A stretch of DNA of 5,531 bases. It comes from Candidatus Apopatocola equi. Its GTDB lineage: Bacteria > Bacillota > Clostridia > Oscillospirales > Oscillospiraceae. Shown here piece after piece: positions 1-5,531 of the stretch; within the stretch, counting starts at the first letter, position 1; each line of letters starts with the position of its first letter. The position numbers were made by a program, and so were the translations under genes. The stretch spans positions 1 through 5,531 of the forward strand of contig JAGHSH010000181.1 in assembly GCA_018065965.1 (NCBI GenBank), written 5' to 3'. Below the pieces are notes generated by a model. It had not been told where the DNA came from, made no database searches, and saw only the letters and a program-made list of their open reading frames with translations.

Positions 1-79
1 GCCTGGGGAGAGCCTTGCGGCTTTTGGGCCAGAGCCGCTCACCGCGGCCTCCGGCCATGATCAGTGCTGTCTTTTTCAT
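1..79 (-). CDS. manC: Mannose-1-phosphate guanylyltransferase, N-terminal fragment (cut by left edge)
   Basis: Only the first 26 codons are in the window. Read on the minus strand from ATG at 79, they give MKKTALIMAGG followed by RGERLWPKSRKALPR. The hydrophobic strand and the G-G-R-G-E-R-x-W-P-x-S-R-K signature are the nucleotide-binding start of GDP-mannose pyrophosphorylases, which make GDP-mannose from mannose-1-phosphate and GTP in the cytoplasm. An AAAGGA-like ribosome site lies about 6 bases before the ATG. The start is 11 bases after the manA stop, so the gene is very probably in the same operon. The preceding genes supply mannose-6-phosphate and then mannose-1-phosphate, which supports the guanylyltransferase assignment over other sugar nucleotidyltransferases. 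The rest of the protein, including the catalytic domain, is outside the window. Confidence 0.85.
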   Translation of the reverse strand, partial: MKKTALIMAGGRGERLWPKSRKALPR

Positions 80-90
80 CGTTTATCCTT

Positions 91-1061
91 TCATACCCGG
101 GAAAGCAGCAGTGTGCAGCTCCCCCGCAGCTCATAATCTCCAAGGGCGGCAGGCAGGAAATAGCTCTGCCCCGTTTCCACCGTATACGCTGTGCTCTGAT
201 GCAGCAGGACACAGCTTCCTTTCACACACAGCAGGCTGCGGAAGGAATCCCCGCAGCAGCGCAGTCCGATGGAGCCGTGCAGCTCCAGCCGGTCGGTGCG
301 GAAATGACGGCAGCTGAAAAGCTCCGAGAGGCGGAAATCGGGAAACTGTGCCATGGAGTTGGCCCGGCAGCTGGAGGGCAGCAGGGGCGCATAATCCGTT
401 ACCGCCGCGGCCCGCTCCCAATGAAGCTGGCGGGGCTTTCCGTCCGCCCCGAGACGGTTGAAATCGAAAATGCGAAAGGTGGTGTCGGAGCTTTGCTGGA
501 TCTCCGCCAGGGTGATACACCGGCTCCGATCGCATGAACAGTCCAGGGGGGGATATAAAACACATCTCCGGCACTGACGTTCACCCGGTTGAGAAGCTCC
601 AGTACCCGGCCCGTTCCGCAGCTTTCAAAAAGCTCCTGCTCGCTGACCTTACGGGAAAAGCCAAGGTACAGACAGGAATGGGGGCGGGCATCCATTACAT
701 ACCACATCTCCGCCTTCCCACGTTCCCCCAGCGCATTCAAAGCGTTGGCGTCGGAGGGATGCACCTGCACGGAAAGATCCTGTTCGGAATCGATGAGCTT
801 CAGCAGCAGCGGAAAGCGCTCCGAAGGGCAGTCGGTACCCCAGAAGCCTTCCCGGTCAAGGGCGGCAAGCTCGTTCAGGCTTTTGCCCTGCATTCTGCCG
901 TTGACGACCAGACTTTCGTCTCCAGGGATGGCAGAAAGCTCCCAGCTTTCGGCGGTTCTTTCCGGAGCATCGGCTTTTCCGTATGCGATTTTGAGTTTCT
1001 TCCCACCCCACAGAGTTTCCTTGTAAACCGGTTTCATGAGCATGGGATAATAATCATTCAT
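91..1061 (-). pseudogene. manA: Class I mannose-6-phosphate isomerase, interrupted by a 2-base frameshift
   Basis: ManA interconverts fructose-6-phosphate and mannose-6-phosphate in the cytoplasm, using zinc. Counting from ATG 1061, the expected ligands are present: Q99 and H101 in SVQVHPSD, E118 in GKAEMWYV, and H176 in TVHAIGAG. The frame is lost right after G181: GTGT at 520-517 appears to be a duplicated GT. Removing one GT gives IGAGITLAEIQQSSDTTFRI, the normal family sequence with its conserved Arg, and the frame then runs on to TGA at 93-91. The repaired protein is about 322 residues, close to the family's usual 310-320. As written, translation yields 181 correct residues plus about 39 unrelated ones and stops at 399. 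I chose ATG 1061 because it overlaps the mutase stop (ATGA) and gives YPMLMKPVYKETLWGG, matching family N-termini. A TTG at 1070, with AAGGAG 11 bases upstream, is an alternative. A sequencing error is possible. PPW replaces the usual P-A-G before TVHAIG. Confidence 0.88.
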
Positions 1062-2728
1062 CTTGCCCAAAGATCGAAGTGCTCCTTCAGTTGTTCACAC
1101 AGCCTGCGGCTCTCCGCAGGACGATCGGCGCAGACGGTCAGATATACCTTCAGCTTCGGCTCCGTGCCGGAGGGGCGAACAACAGCTTCCCCACAGGCAA
1201 GCGTATACCGCAGCACATCCGAGGCCGGAAGACCTGTATCGCCGTGAAGATAGTCTGTGCAGCTCAATACGCTCTCTCCGGCGAGAGCTGCAGGAGGCTG
1301 CGCTCTCAGGCCGGACATGAGGGCCTGCATACGTTCAAAGCCGGCACTGCCCTCAAAAGCATAGCTGAGAAGCTGCGTCTCATAGAATCCGAAGCGCTCA
1401 TAGAGGGCATCCAGCGCCTGCGAGAGGGAAACCCCTGCGGCGGCATAGTCGCAGACCATCTCGCAGATGAGAAGCGCCGCGTTGGCACCGTCCTTATCGC
1501 GGACATAACTCCCGCTCAGATAGCCGTAGCTTTCCTCAAAACCGAAGATGTAATCCCCTTCTCTGCCCTCGGCTTCTAGACAGCCGATCTGCTCTCCGAT
1601 GAATTTGAAGCCCGAGAGCACATTCCGCAGCTCCACTCCGTAGGCCTCGGCGATCCCGGCAGCCATGGGGGTGGTGACGATGGTCTTGATCGCCACCGGA
1701 TGCTCGGGCATATTTCCCAGCGCCAGACGGCGGCGGCAGACGTAATCCAGCAGCAGGCAGCCCATCTCGTTGCCGCTGATCAGCCGATAATCATCACCGT
1801 CGCGGACGGCACAGCCCACGCGGTCACAATCGGGGTCTGTGGCCAGCACCAGATCGCTGCCGATGCTGCGGGCGGTTTCCAGCCCCAGCTCCAGCGCCTC
1901 GCGGATCTCGGGGTTGGGGTAGGGGCAGGTCGGGAAATCCCCGTTGGGCTCCCGCTGTGCCTCTGGAATGACAAGATTGGTATAGCCCTGCCTCCGCAGA
2001 AGCTCCGGCACCACAGAGATGCCGGCTCCGTTGAGGGGCGTGTAAACCAGTGCAAGCTCCCGGCGGAGCGCCGGATCGGCAAGAGAGCAGCAAGCGACCG
2101 TCTGCAGGTACCGATCCGTGACCGCTTCGGGAATGAGGGTGATGAGTCCCTGTGCGGCAAAATCGTCATACTCGCCGGTTCTGACCTGCGTGAAGAGATC
2201 CACGGCATTGATGGCCGCCTGAATCTCGGCGGCAGCTTCCGTGGTGATCTGACAGCCGTCAGCCCCGTAGACCTTATAGCCGTTGTATTTAGCGGGGTTA
2301 TGGCTGGCGGTGGTCATGATGCCGCCGCTGCAGCCAAGCTCCCGGACTGCAAAAGAAAGAGCCGGTGTAGGCATGAGTCGGGAATAAAGATGGACGGCGA
2401 TCCCGTTGGCCGCAAAAACACAGGCTGCACAGCGGGCAAAAAGAGCGGAATTCCGGCGGCTGTCATAGGAGATGGCAACAGAGGGACGTTCAAAATGCCT
2501 GTGCAGATAGTCGGCATAGCCCTGCGTGGCCTTACCGACGGTCAGAACGTTCATGCGGTTGGTTCCGGCCCCAAGCACGCCCCGGAGACCGCCGGTTCCG
2601 AATTCAAGCTCACGGTAGAACCTGTCCTCCACGGCGTCGGCGTCATGGGCAATGCTCAGAAGCTCGGCCAGCAGCTCCATATCGGTAACACGGCTGAGCC
2701 AAAGCTCATAAAGATCGTCTGCGTTCAA
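1058..2728 (-). CDS. pgcA: Phospho-sugar mutase (phosphoglucomutase/phosphomannomutase, PgcA/PGM2 type)
   Basis: This 556-residue cytoplasmic enzyme of the alpha-D-phosphohexomutase superfamily moves phosphate between C6 and C1 of a hexose. The four family sites are intact: LEFGTGGLRG at 41-50 near the N-terminus, the phosphoserine loop TTASHNPAKYNGYK (S142), the Mg site DPDCDR at 298-303, the sugar-binding GFEESYG at 396-402, and the phosphate-binding RPSGTEPK at 518-525. Length and the N-terminal LEFGTGGLRGVLGAGTNRMN place it with PgcA/PGM2 proteins rather than the ~450-residue AlgC/ManB type. The start is TTG at 2728, which keeps the conserved YELWL start and has a G-rich ribosome site 7 bases upstream; the next Met is residue 17. 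It leads an operon with manA (4-base ATGA overlap) and manC, so the operon supports mannose-phosphate as a substrate. PgcA-type enzymes mainly act on glucose phosphates, so the real preference is open. Confidence 0.93.
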   Translation of the reverse strand: MNADDLYELWLSRVTDMELLAELLSIAHDADAVEDRFYRELEFGTGGLRGVLGAGTNRMNVLTVGKATQGYADYLHRHFERPSVAISYDSRRNSALFARCAACVFAANGIAVHLYSRLMPTPALSFAVRELGCSGGIMTTASHNPAKYNGYKVYGADGCQITTEAAAEIQAAINAVDLFTQVRTGEYDDFAAQGLITLIPEAVTDRYLQTVACCSLADPALRRELALVYTPLNGAGISVVPELLRRQGYTNLVIPEAQREPNGDFPTCPYPNPEIREALELGLETARSIGSDLVLATDPDCDRVGCAVRDGDDYRLISGNEMGCLLLDYVCRRRLALGNMPEHPVAIKTIVTTPMAAGIAEAYGVELRNVLSGFKFIGEQIGCLEAEGREGDYIFGFEESYGYLSGSYVRDKDGANAALLICEMVCDYAAAGVSLSQALDALYERFGFYETQLLSYAFEGSAGFERMQALMSGLRAQPPAALAGESVLSCTDYLHGDTGLPASDVLRYTLACGEAVVRPSGTEPKLKVYLTVCADRPAESRRLCEQLKEHFDLWAR

Positions 2729-2735
2729 GAGGAAG

Positions 2736-2743
2736 CCCCCCTT
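2736..2743 (-). promoter_or_regulatory. G-rich ribosome binding site for the mutase TTG start
   Basis: On the minus strand AAGGGGGG lies 7 bases before the TTG at 2728. It differs from AAGGAGG at one core position, where G can wobble-pair with the U of the 16S rRNA tail. No ATG lies in frame upstream before a stop, so this site supports the TTG as the real start. Confidence 0.55.
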
Positions 2744-2799
2744 TTTCAGAAAAGTTCGATTCAGTGTGTATTAGCATTATTTCGCCTTTTTGATGTTTT

Positions 2800-2828
2800 A
2801 TCTTACCACTTTTTTCTCCTGCGGTCAA
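2800..2828 (-). promoter_or_regulatory. Sigma-70/SigA-type promoter of the mutase-manA-manC operon
   Basis: On the minus strand TTGACC (2828-2823) and TAAGAT (2805-2800) are separated by exactly 17 bases. Transcription should begin near 2793, giving a leader of about 65 bases before the TTG start at 2728. The surrounding AT-rich stretch contrasts with the GC-rich coding DNA. No operator-like inverted repeat stands out. This is a sequence match only. Confidence 0.6.
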
Positions 2829-2901
2829 TAAGAGTCGGACGTGCATAACAAAAAAGCAGGATAAATAATCGGAAAAGCATCTATACGGGAAATAAAACCT
2901 G

Positions 2902-2910
2902 TGATATAGT
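2902..2910 (+). promoter_or_regulatory. Extended -10 promoter of the racemase gene
   Basis: TGATATAGT contains a TGN extension directly before a TATAGT hexamer. No good -35 box is seen at the expected place (around 2882-2887, TATACG), consistent with an extended -10 promoter. The start of transcription would be near 2917, leaving a leader of under 20 bases that contains the ribosome site. It is divergent from the mutase promoter, with about 75 bases between the two. Confidence 0.45.
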
Positions 2911-2920
2911 GTAAGAAAAA

Positions 2921-2926
2921 AGGAGG
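2921..2926 (+). promoter_or_regulatory. Consensus ribosome binding site deciding the racemase GTG start
   Basis: AGGAGG is a perfect match to the anti-Shine-Dalgarno sequence. It lies 8 bases before GTG at 2935 and fixes the non-ATG start of the racemase gene. Confidence 0.8.
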
Positions 2927-2934
2927 GAAGAATT

Positions 2935-3633
2935 GTGATCAACGGAAAGCTGACAGCCGGCATTATCGGCGGCATGGGGCCGCTGGCCACAGCAGACCTG
3001 TTTACCAAAATCGTGCGCATGACAGAGGCACAGCGGGATCAGGATCATGTACACCTGCTTATTGACAGTAACATCGACATCCCGGACAGAACCGCAGCCA
3101 TCCTCAGCGGCGGCGAGGATCCCCTGCCCTATCTCCGTGCCTCTGCCGAACAGTTGACGGCGCAGGGAGCCGACATTCTCCTGATGCCCTGCAATACGGC
3201 GCACTATTTCTGGAAGCCCCTGTCCGACAGCGTTCGTGTGCCTGTGCTCCATAAGCCCCGTCTTACCGCCGAGGAATGCAGAAAACGCGGACTGAAGGCC
3301 GTGGGTCTGCTGGCGACCACCGGAACGATCCAGAGCGGCGTGTACAGTGCTGCCTTTGAAGGCAGCGGCGTGGAGCTTGTTTTCCCGGATGAAGCTGCAT
3401 CGGCTGCACTGATGCATATTATCTATGACGAAGTAAAAGCCGGTAAGGAGCCTCACCCTGAAGCGATGCATCCCTATCTCTCAGCCATGCGGGAGCAAGG
3501 AGCAGAGGCATTCCTTCTGGCCTGCACCGAACTGCCCATTGCCTTTGCGGGGGATGATGCCTTCCCCTATATAGACCCCACGGAGCTTCTGGCTGCGGAG
3601 GTCATCCGCCGCTGCGGCGGAAAGCTGAAATAA
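2935..3633 (+). CDS. Aspartate/glutamate racemase family protein (amino-acid racemase)
   Basis: This 232-residue protein belongs to the cofactor-independent Asp/Glu racemase superfamily, which interconverts L- and D-amino acids using two cysteines as acid/base pair. It begins with the family signature GIIGGMGPLAT (residues 9-19). The first catalytic Cys is C86 in LLMPCNTAHYFW and the second is C197 in LLACTELPI, so both are present. ATTGTIQSGVY at 127-137 is also typical. Length matches aspartate racemase/YgeA-type proteins of about 230 residues. It has no signal peptide and should be cytoplasmic. It starts with GTG behind AGGAGG and is a one-gene unit with its own promoter and terminator, divergent from the mutase operon, so context gives no substrate. 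Aspartate is the default guess, but relatives act on several amino acids, including homoserine and other hydrophilic ones. Glutamate racemase MurI is less likely given the GGMGPLAT start and the short length. Confidence 0.92.
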   Translation: MINGKLTAGIIGGMGPLATADLFTKIVRMTEAQRDQDHVHLLIDSNIDIPDRTAAILSGGEDPLPYLRASAEQLTAQGADILLMPCNTAHYFWKPLSDSVRVPVLHKPRLTAEECRKRGLKAVGLLATTGTIQSGVYSAAFEGSGVELVFPDEAASAALMHIIYDEVKAGKEPHPEAMHPYLSAMREQGAEAFLLACTELPIAFAGDDAFPYIDPTELLAAEVIRRCGGKLK

Positions 3634-3637
3634 ACGT

Positions 3638-3682
3638 AAGCAGGAATACCGGATGCTGTCTGCGTTCGGTATTCCTGCTTTT
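3638..3682 (+). terminator. Rho-independent terminator of the racemase gene
   Basis: It begins a few bases after the racemase stop. GCAGGAATACCG (3640-3651) pairs perfectly with CGGTATTCCTGC (3667-3678). AA/TT can extend the base, and G-U-rich pairing can extend the top of the stem into the 15-base loop. Four T residues follow (3679-3682). The T-tract is short but the stem is strong. Confidence 0.85.
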
Positions 3683-3925
3683 GGATGCTTCACCGTATTC
3701 TCAAATCAAAGGTCTTAAACGCCGAAGCGCGTAATCAGACCAATCACGATCACAACGCAGCCGGCAATGCGAAAGTCCCTTTCCATGCGCTTTTCAATTA
3801 CCGTATCTCCACTTCCAGGCCTCCGGGCAAACAGGGTGGATCACAAACTGCAGTCCGTGATTGATAATAACACAGGCACATCAACTATGCAACGGAGGGA
3901 CTGAACTCCTTTAATCCGTGAGCAT
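3683..3925. other. Intergenic stretch without a convincing gene; doubtful hydrophobic mini-ORF on the minus strand
   Basis: This lies between two terminators, one from each strand, so it is probably transcribed little. The only notable content is a minus-strand open frame from about 3840 to the stop at 3715. It has an ATG at 3786 that would give 23 residues: a charged MERDFR start, the hydrophobic run IAGCVVIVIGLI, then a basic TRFGV end. No good ribosome site lies before that ATG (GGAG is about 19 bases away) and I see no promoter. It may be the decayed tail of a membrane protein gene, or chance. I see no repeats, riboswitch or attachment-site pattern in the rest. Confidence 0.4.
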
Positions 3926-3962
3926 AAAAAAACTGCTTCTGTAAACACAACAGAAGCAGTTT
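3926..3962 (-). terminator. Rho-independent terminator after tRNA-Gly
   Basis: On the minus strand AAACTGCTTCTG (3962-3951) pairs perfectly with CAGAAGCAGTTT (3941-3930) around a 9-base loop. The T-run continues to 3926, giving seven T in total. It begins only 4 bases after the encoded CCA of the tRNA, so it should end the tRNA transcript and any read-through from the upstream yitT-type gene. Confidence 0.92.
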
Positions 3963-3966
3963 AACA

Positions 3967-4042
3967 TGGAGCGGGCAACGAGATTCGAACTCGCTACCTC
4001 CACCTTGGCAAGGTGGCGCTCTGCCAAATGAGCTATGCCCGC
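3967..4042 (-). tRNA. tRNA-Gly, anticodon GCC
   Basis: A complete 76-base cloverleaf can be drawn. Acceptor arms GCGGGCA and TGCCCGC pair fully. The D-arm is GCTC/GAGC around a loop with GG. The anticodon stem CCACC/GGTGG encloses loop TTGCCAA, so the anticodon is GCC and reads GGC and GGU glycine codons. The T-arm GCGAG/CTCGT (one G-U pair) encloses TTCGAAT. The discriminator base is T and CCA is encoded in the DNA (3969-3967). It has its own consensus promoter and an immediate terminator, so it can be made as a single-gene transcript. Confidence 0.98.
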
Positions 4043-4059
4043 GACTCGGAACAGTGGCC

Positions 4060-4087
4060 ATTATAGCAGATTGTTCCGATTTGTCAA
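4060..4087 (-). promoter_or_regulatory. Near-perfect promoter of tRNA-Gly
   Basis: On the minus strand TTGACA (4087-4082) and TATAAT (4065-4060) are both exact consensus, with a 16-base spacer. A TG sits at the extended -10 position (TGC before TATAAT). Transcription should start near 4053, about 10 bases before the mature tRNA end at 4042. An AT-rich stretch (about 4088-4116) lies just upstream and could act as an UP element. Such strength is typical of stable-RNA genes. Confidence 0.9.
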
Positions 4088-4116
4088 GAGTTATTTTTAA
4101 TTATTTTGAGTTTTTT

Positions 4117-4989
4117 TCAAAAATCCTCGTGATCGATGTCAGTGAAGCCATTGCCGTATACGCCGCGGGCATCTGTAATGACAAAGAACGCCTCCGAGTC
4201 AATATCCCGGATCAGGTGACGCAGCTCCACGGCCTGAGAACGCTTGACCACGCAGAGGATCACGTCCTTCCTCTCCCGGCTCCAAGCGCCCTTCCCCTGC
4301 AGAAAGGTCACTCCCCTCTCCAGCCGTTCATAGATGGAGAGAGTGATCTCCTGACTTTTGTCGGAGACCACAAAGCAGAGACGGTCATCCATGGGGCCGT
4401 AGCTGATCATGTCCATGACCTTGGAGGAGATATACATGGTGATCATCGCATACATGCAGCGGTCGTATTTTTTGAAGATCAGCGCGAAAGCCACCATGAC
4501 AGATACATTCAAGATCAGCAGTACGGTACCGAAGTTCATATAGGGCCGCCTGAGCTTGACGAGCTTGGCGGGAATGTCGATGCCGCCGCCGCAGACGCCG
4601 GTGGTATAGACGATGCCCCAGCCCGCGCCGTAGATGACGCCGGCATAGACAGAAGCCAGAAGCGGGTCGGGCGTAAGCTCCACATGGCAGAGGGCGAGAA
4701 GATCGATAAAGCTGTTTTCACAGAGCATGGCCAACAGACTGCCGAGCATGAACACCGTTCCCAGCTTACGTCCTGCCAGCAGGAACAGGGGCACATTCAT
4801 GGCGATGGCCATCATGCCCACCGGGGTGCCGATGAGCATATTGAGAATTTGGGCAATGCCCGTGATGCCGCCGGTGGGGATGGAATTCGGATACTGAAGG
4901 AAGCTGAAGGCCGCCGCAGCCATGAACGTACCGATGAGGATACGGAAAACCGAGGACACATAGTCCCAAAGGGTCATGTGCTGCTTCAT
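4117..4989 (-). CDS. YitT family membrane protein (DUF161 with C-terminal DUF2179)
   Basis: This 290-residue integral membrane protein matches the YitT family, whose transported substrate or role is not established. Hydrophobic segments lie at roughly 14-32, 43-72, 76-98, 109-131, 153-172 and 177-196. The family's glycine motifs are visible: PTGGITGIAQIL at 38-49 and GVCGGGIDIPAKLV at 131-144. After the membrane part, residues about 205-285 form the soluble DUF2179 domain (DDRLCFVVSD to ITDARGVYGNGF). Length is normal for the family (about 280-295). The ATG at 4989 overlaps the TGA of the topoisomerase gene (ATGA, 4989-4986). Only a weak GGGTGA-like ribosome site is present, so translation is probably coupled to the upstream gene. 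No clear terminator separates it from tRNA-Gly about 75 bases downstream. Confidence 0.92.
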   Translation of the reverse strand: MKQHMTLWDYVSSVFRILIGTFMAAAAFSFLQYPNSIPTGGITGIAQILNMLIGTPVGMMAIAMNVPLFLLAGRKLGTVFMLGSLLAMLCENSFIDLLALCHVELTPDPLLASVYAGVIYGAGWGIVYTTGVCGGGIDIPAKLVKLRRPYMNFGTVLLILNVSVMVAFALIFKKYDRCMYAMITMYISSKVMDMISYGPMDDRLCFVVSDKSQEITLSIYERLERGVTFLQGKGAWSRERKDVILCVVKRSQAVELRHLIRDIDSEAFFVITDARGVYGNGFTDIDHEDF

Positions 4990-5531
4990 GCATCGTCACC
5001 CAGCAGATTCATCTGTTCCTCTCCCCTGTCCACATCCTTCAGGAGGCCGCCTGCCTTGGGAAGTGTCCGGGCACGGTAATCCCGGTCATTGCGGATGCGG
5101 CTTTCGGACAAGAATTCGGCACGAACAGCCGTTCTCTTGCCCGTGATGGAGAGCACAGCCACGCCCTGGGTGCCGCGGGTCGGCTTGTCGGCGAGAAGGG
5201 AGCTGTTGAACACCAGCGCTCTGCCGTCGCTGGAGTAGAGGACAATATCCCGCTCCTCGGTGAGCGGAAGAACGGCAATGAGCGGACTGACATCGCTGTA
5301 AGCGCCTGTGAGACGCTTGCGGTTGGTCTTGGTGGCATAGGCCGAAAGAGGCACCCGGGCGCATTTGCCGTTTTGGAAGAAGAAGAGCACACTGCCGCTG
5401 TAATCACCCGGCAGGAGCATATATTCGGCGCTCTCGCCTTCGTCCATTTTCAGCTCTGTGGGCAGATAGGTGCCGAGCACGCTGGCCTTGGTGTCCGGAA
5501 AATCGGAGGCGCGGCATTTATAGACCTGCTG
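4986..5531 (-). CDS. Type IIA DNA topoisomerase subunit A (gyrase A / topo IV A), C-terminal part (cut by right edge)
   Basis: The frame is open from the right edge to TGA at 4988-4986, giving 181 residues; the true start and the catalytic Tyr domain lie outside. Repeated beta-strand blocks fit the C-terminal DNA-wrapping beta-propeller of GyrA/ParC proteins: GSVLFFFQNGKCARVPLSAY, then ATKTNRKRLTGAYSD, then VLYSSDGRALVFN, then KPTRGTQGVAVLSI. The subunit breaks and rejoins DNA together with a GyrB/ParE partner. The acidic tail EEQMNLLGDDA ends the protein. The QRRGGKG GyrA box is not in the visible part, which favours a topo IV-like or divergent clostridial A subunit, but the first blades are missing, so I give no symbol. 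A GTG at 5480 is internal, not the start, because homologous sequence (KCRASDFPDTKAS) continues upstream of it. The gene overlaps the YitT-family gene by 4 bases. Confidence 0.9.
   Translation of the reverse strand, partial: QQVYKCRASDFPDTKASVLGTYLPTELKMDEGESAEYMLLPGDYSGSVLFFFQNGKCARVPLSAYATKTNRKRLTGAYSDVSPLIAVLPLTEERDIVLYSSDGRALVFNSSLLADKPTRGTQGVAVLSITGKRTAVRAEFLSESRIRNDRDYRARTLPKAGGLLKDVDRGEEQMNLLGDDA

Noticed and set aside
546..552. Seven C residues on the manA strand (zero-frame C-CCC-CCC), a possible -1 slippery heptamer that could restore the downstream frame by programmed frameshifting.
   Set aside because: A -1 slip here would read the next dozen codons out of frame and lose TVHAIGAG with the zinc-ligand His, so it would not yield a working isomerase. 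The true frame clearly holds through HAIGAG; the break is at 517-520.
534..1247. Plus-strand open frame of 237 codons opposite manA.
   Set aside because: It has no recognisable domains and lies antisense to manA and the mutase; shadow frame.
1700..2848. Long plus-strand open frame of 382 codons opposite the mutase gene.
   Set aside because: It resembles no known protein. The opposite strand carries an intact mutase with every family motif. Long antisense frames are common in GC-rich coding DNA.
3895..3920. GGAG/CTCC inverted repeat near the terminator, considered as a riboswitch or regulatory hairpin.
   Set aside because: Only four pairs with an 8-base loop, no wider conserved architecture and no downstream gene to control.
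3926..4042. tRNA-Gly as an integration site for a mobile element.
   Set aside because: No second copy of the tRNA 3' end, no integrase and no direct repeats are visible; a terminator follows the tRNA immediately.
4105..4120. TTGA/TCAA inverted repeat around a T-run after the YitT-family stop, as a terminator.
   Set aside because: The stem is only four weak pairs and the T-run is in the loop, not after the stem; unlikely to terminate.
4054..5079. Plus-strand open frame of 341 codons opposite the YitT-family gene, rich in His, Asp and Gly.
   Set aside because: Its biased composition fits an antisense shadow. It starts inside the tRNA promoter region and runs across two well-supported minus-strand genes.

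Overview
The window looks like chromosomal DNA from a moderately GC-rich Gram-positive anaerobe. A gut-type clostridium of the Oscillospiraceae/Ruminococcaceae kind is my best guess. This is inferred from protein style, a strong AGGAGG ribosome site, TTG/GTG starts, a YitT-type membrane protein and a CCA-encoding tRNA gene; no marker here fixes the species.

Layout. Positions 1-2728 hold three tightly packed minus-strand genes, transcribed from right to left: a phosphohexomutase of the PgcA/PGM2 type, a class I mannose-6-phosphate isomerase (manA), and the first 26 codons of a mannose-1-phosphate guanylyltransferase (manC) that runs off the left edge. Together they make a route from fructose-6-phosphate to GDP-mannose. 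A good promoter (TTGACC-17-TAAGAT) lies upstream. The manA reading frame is broken by an apparent 2-base duplication right after the conserved HAIGAG motif; both halves are otherwise well preserved.

Positions 2881-3682 hold a single plus-strand gene with its own extended -10 promoter, AGGAGG site and terminator. It encodes an aspartate/glutamate-racemase-family enzyme with both catalytic cysteines. Positions 3683-3925 have no convincing gene; they contain only a doubtful hydrophobic mini-ORF on the minus strand.

Positions 3926-5531 form a second minus-strand unit: the C-terminal part of a type IIA topoisomerase A subunit (gene cut by the right edge), a YitT-family membrane protein overlapping it by 4 bases (ATGA), and a tRNA-Gly(GCC). 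The tRNA has a near-perfect promoter of its own and is followed at once by a strong terminator.

Nothing here suggests a mobile element, CRISPR array or defence system. The window is mostly ordinary housekeeping and sugar-nucleotide metabolism. The manA frameshift is the most noteworthy point.
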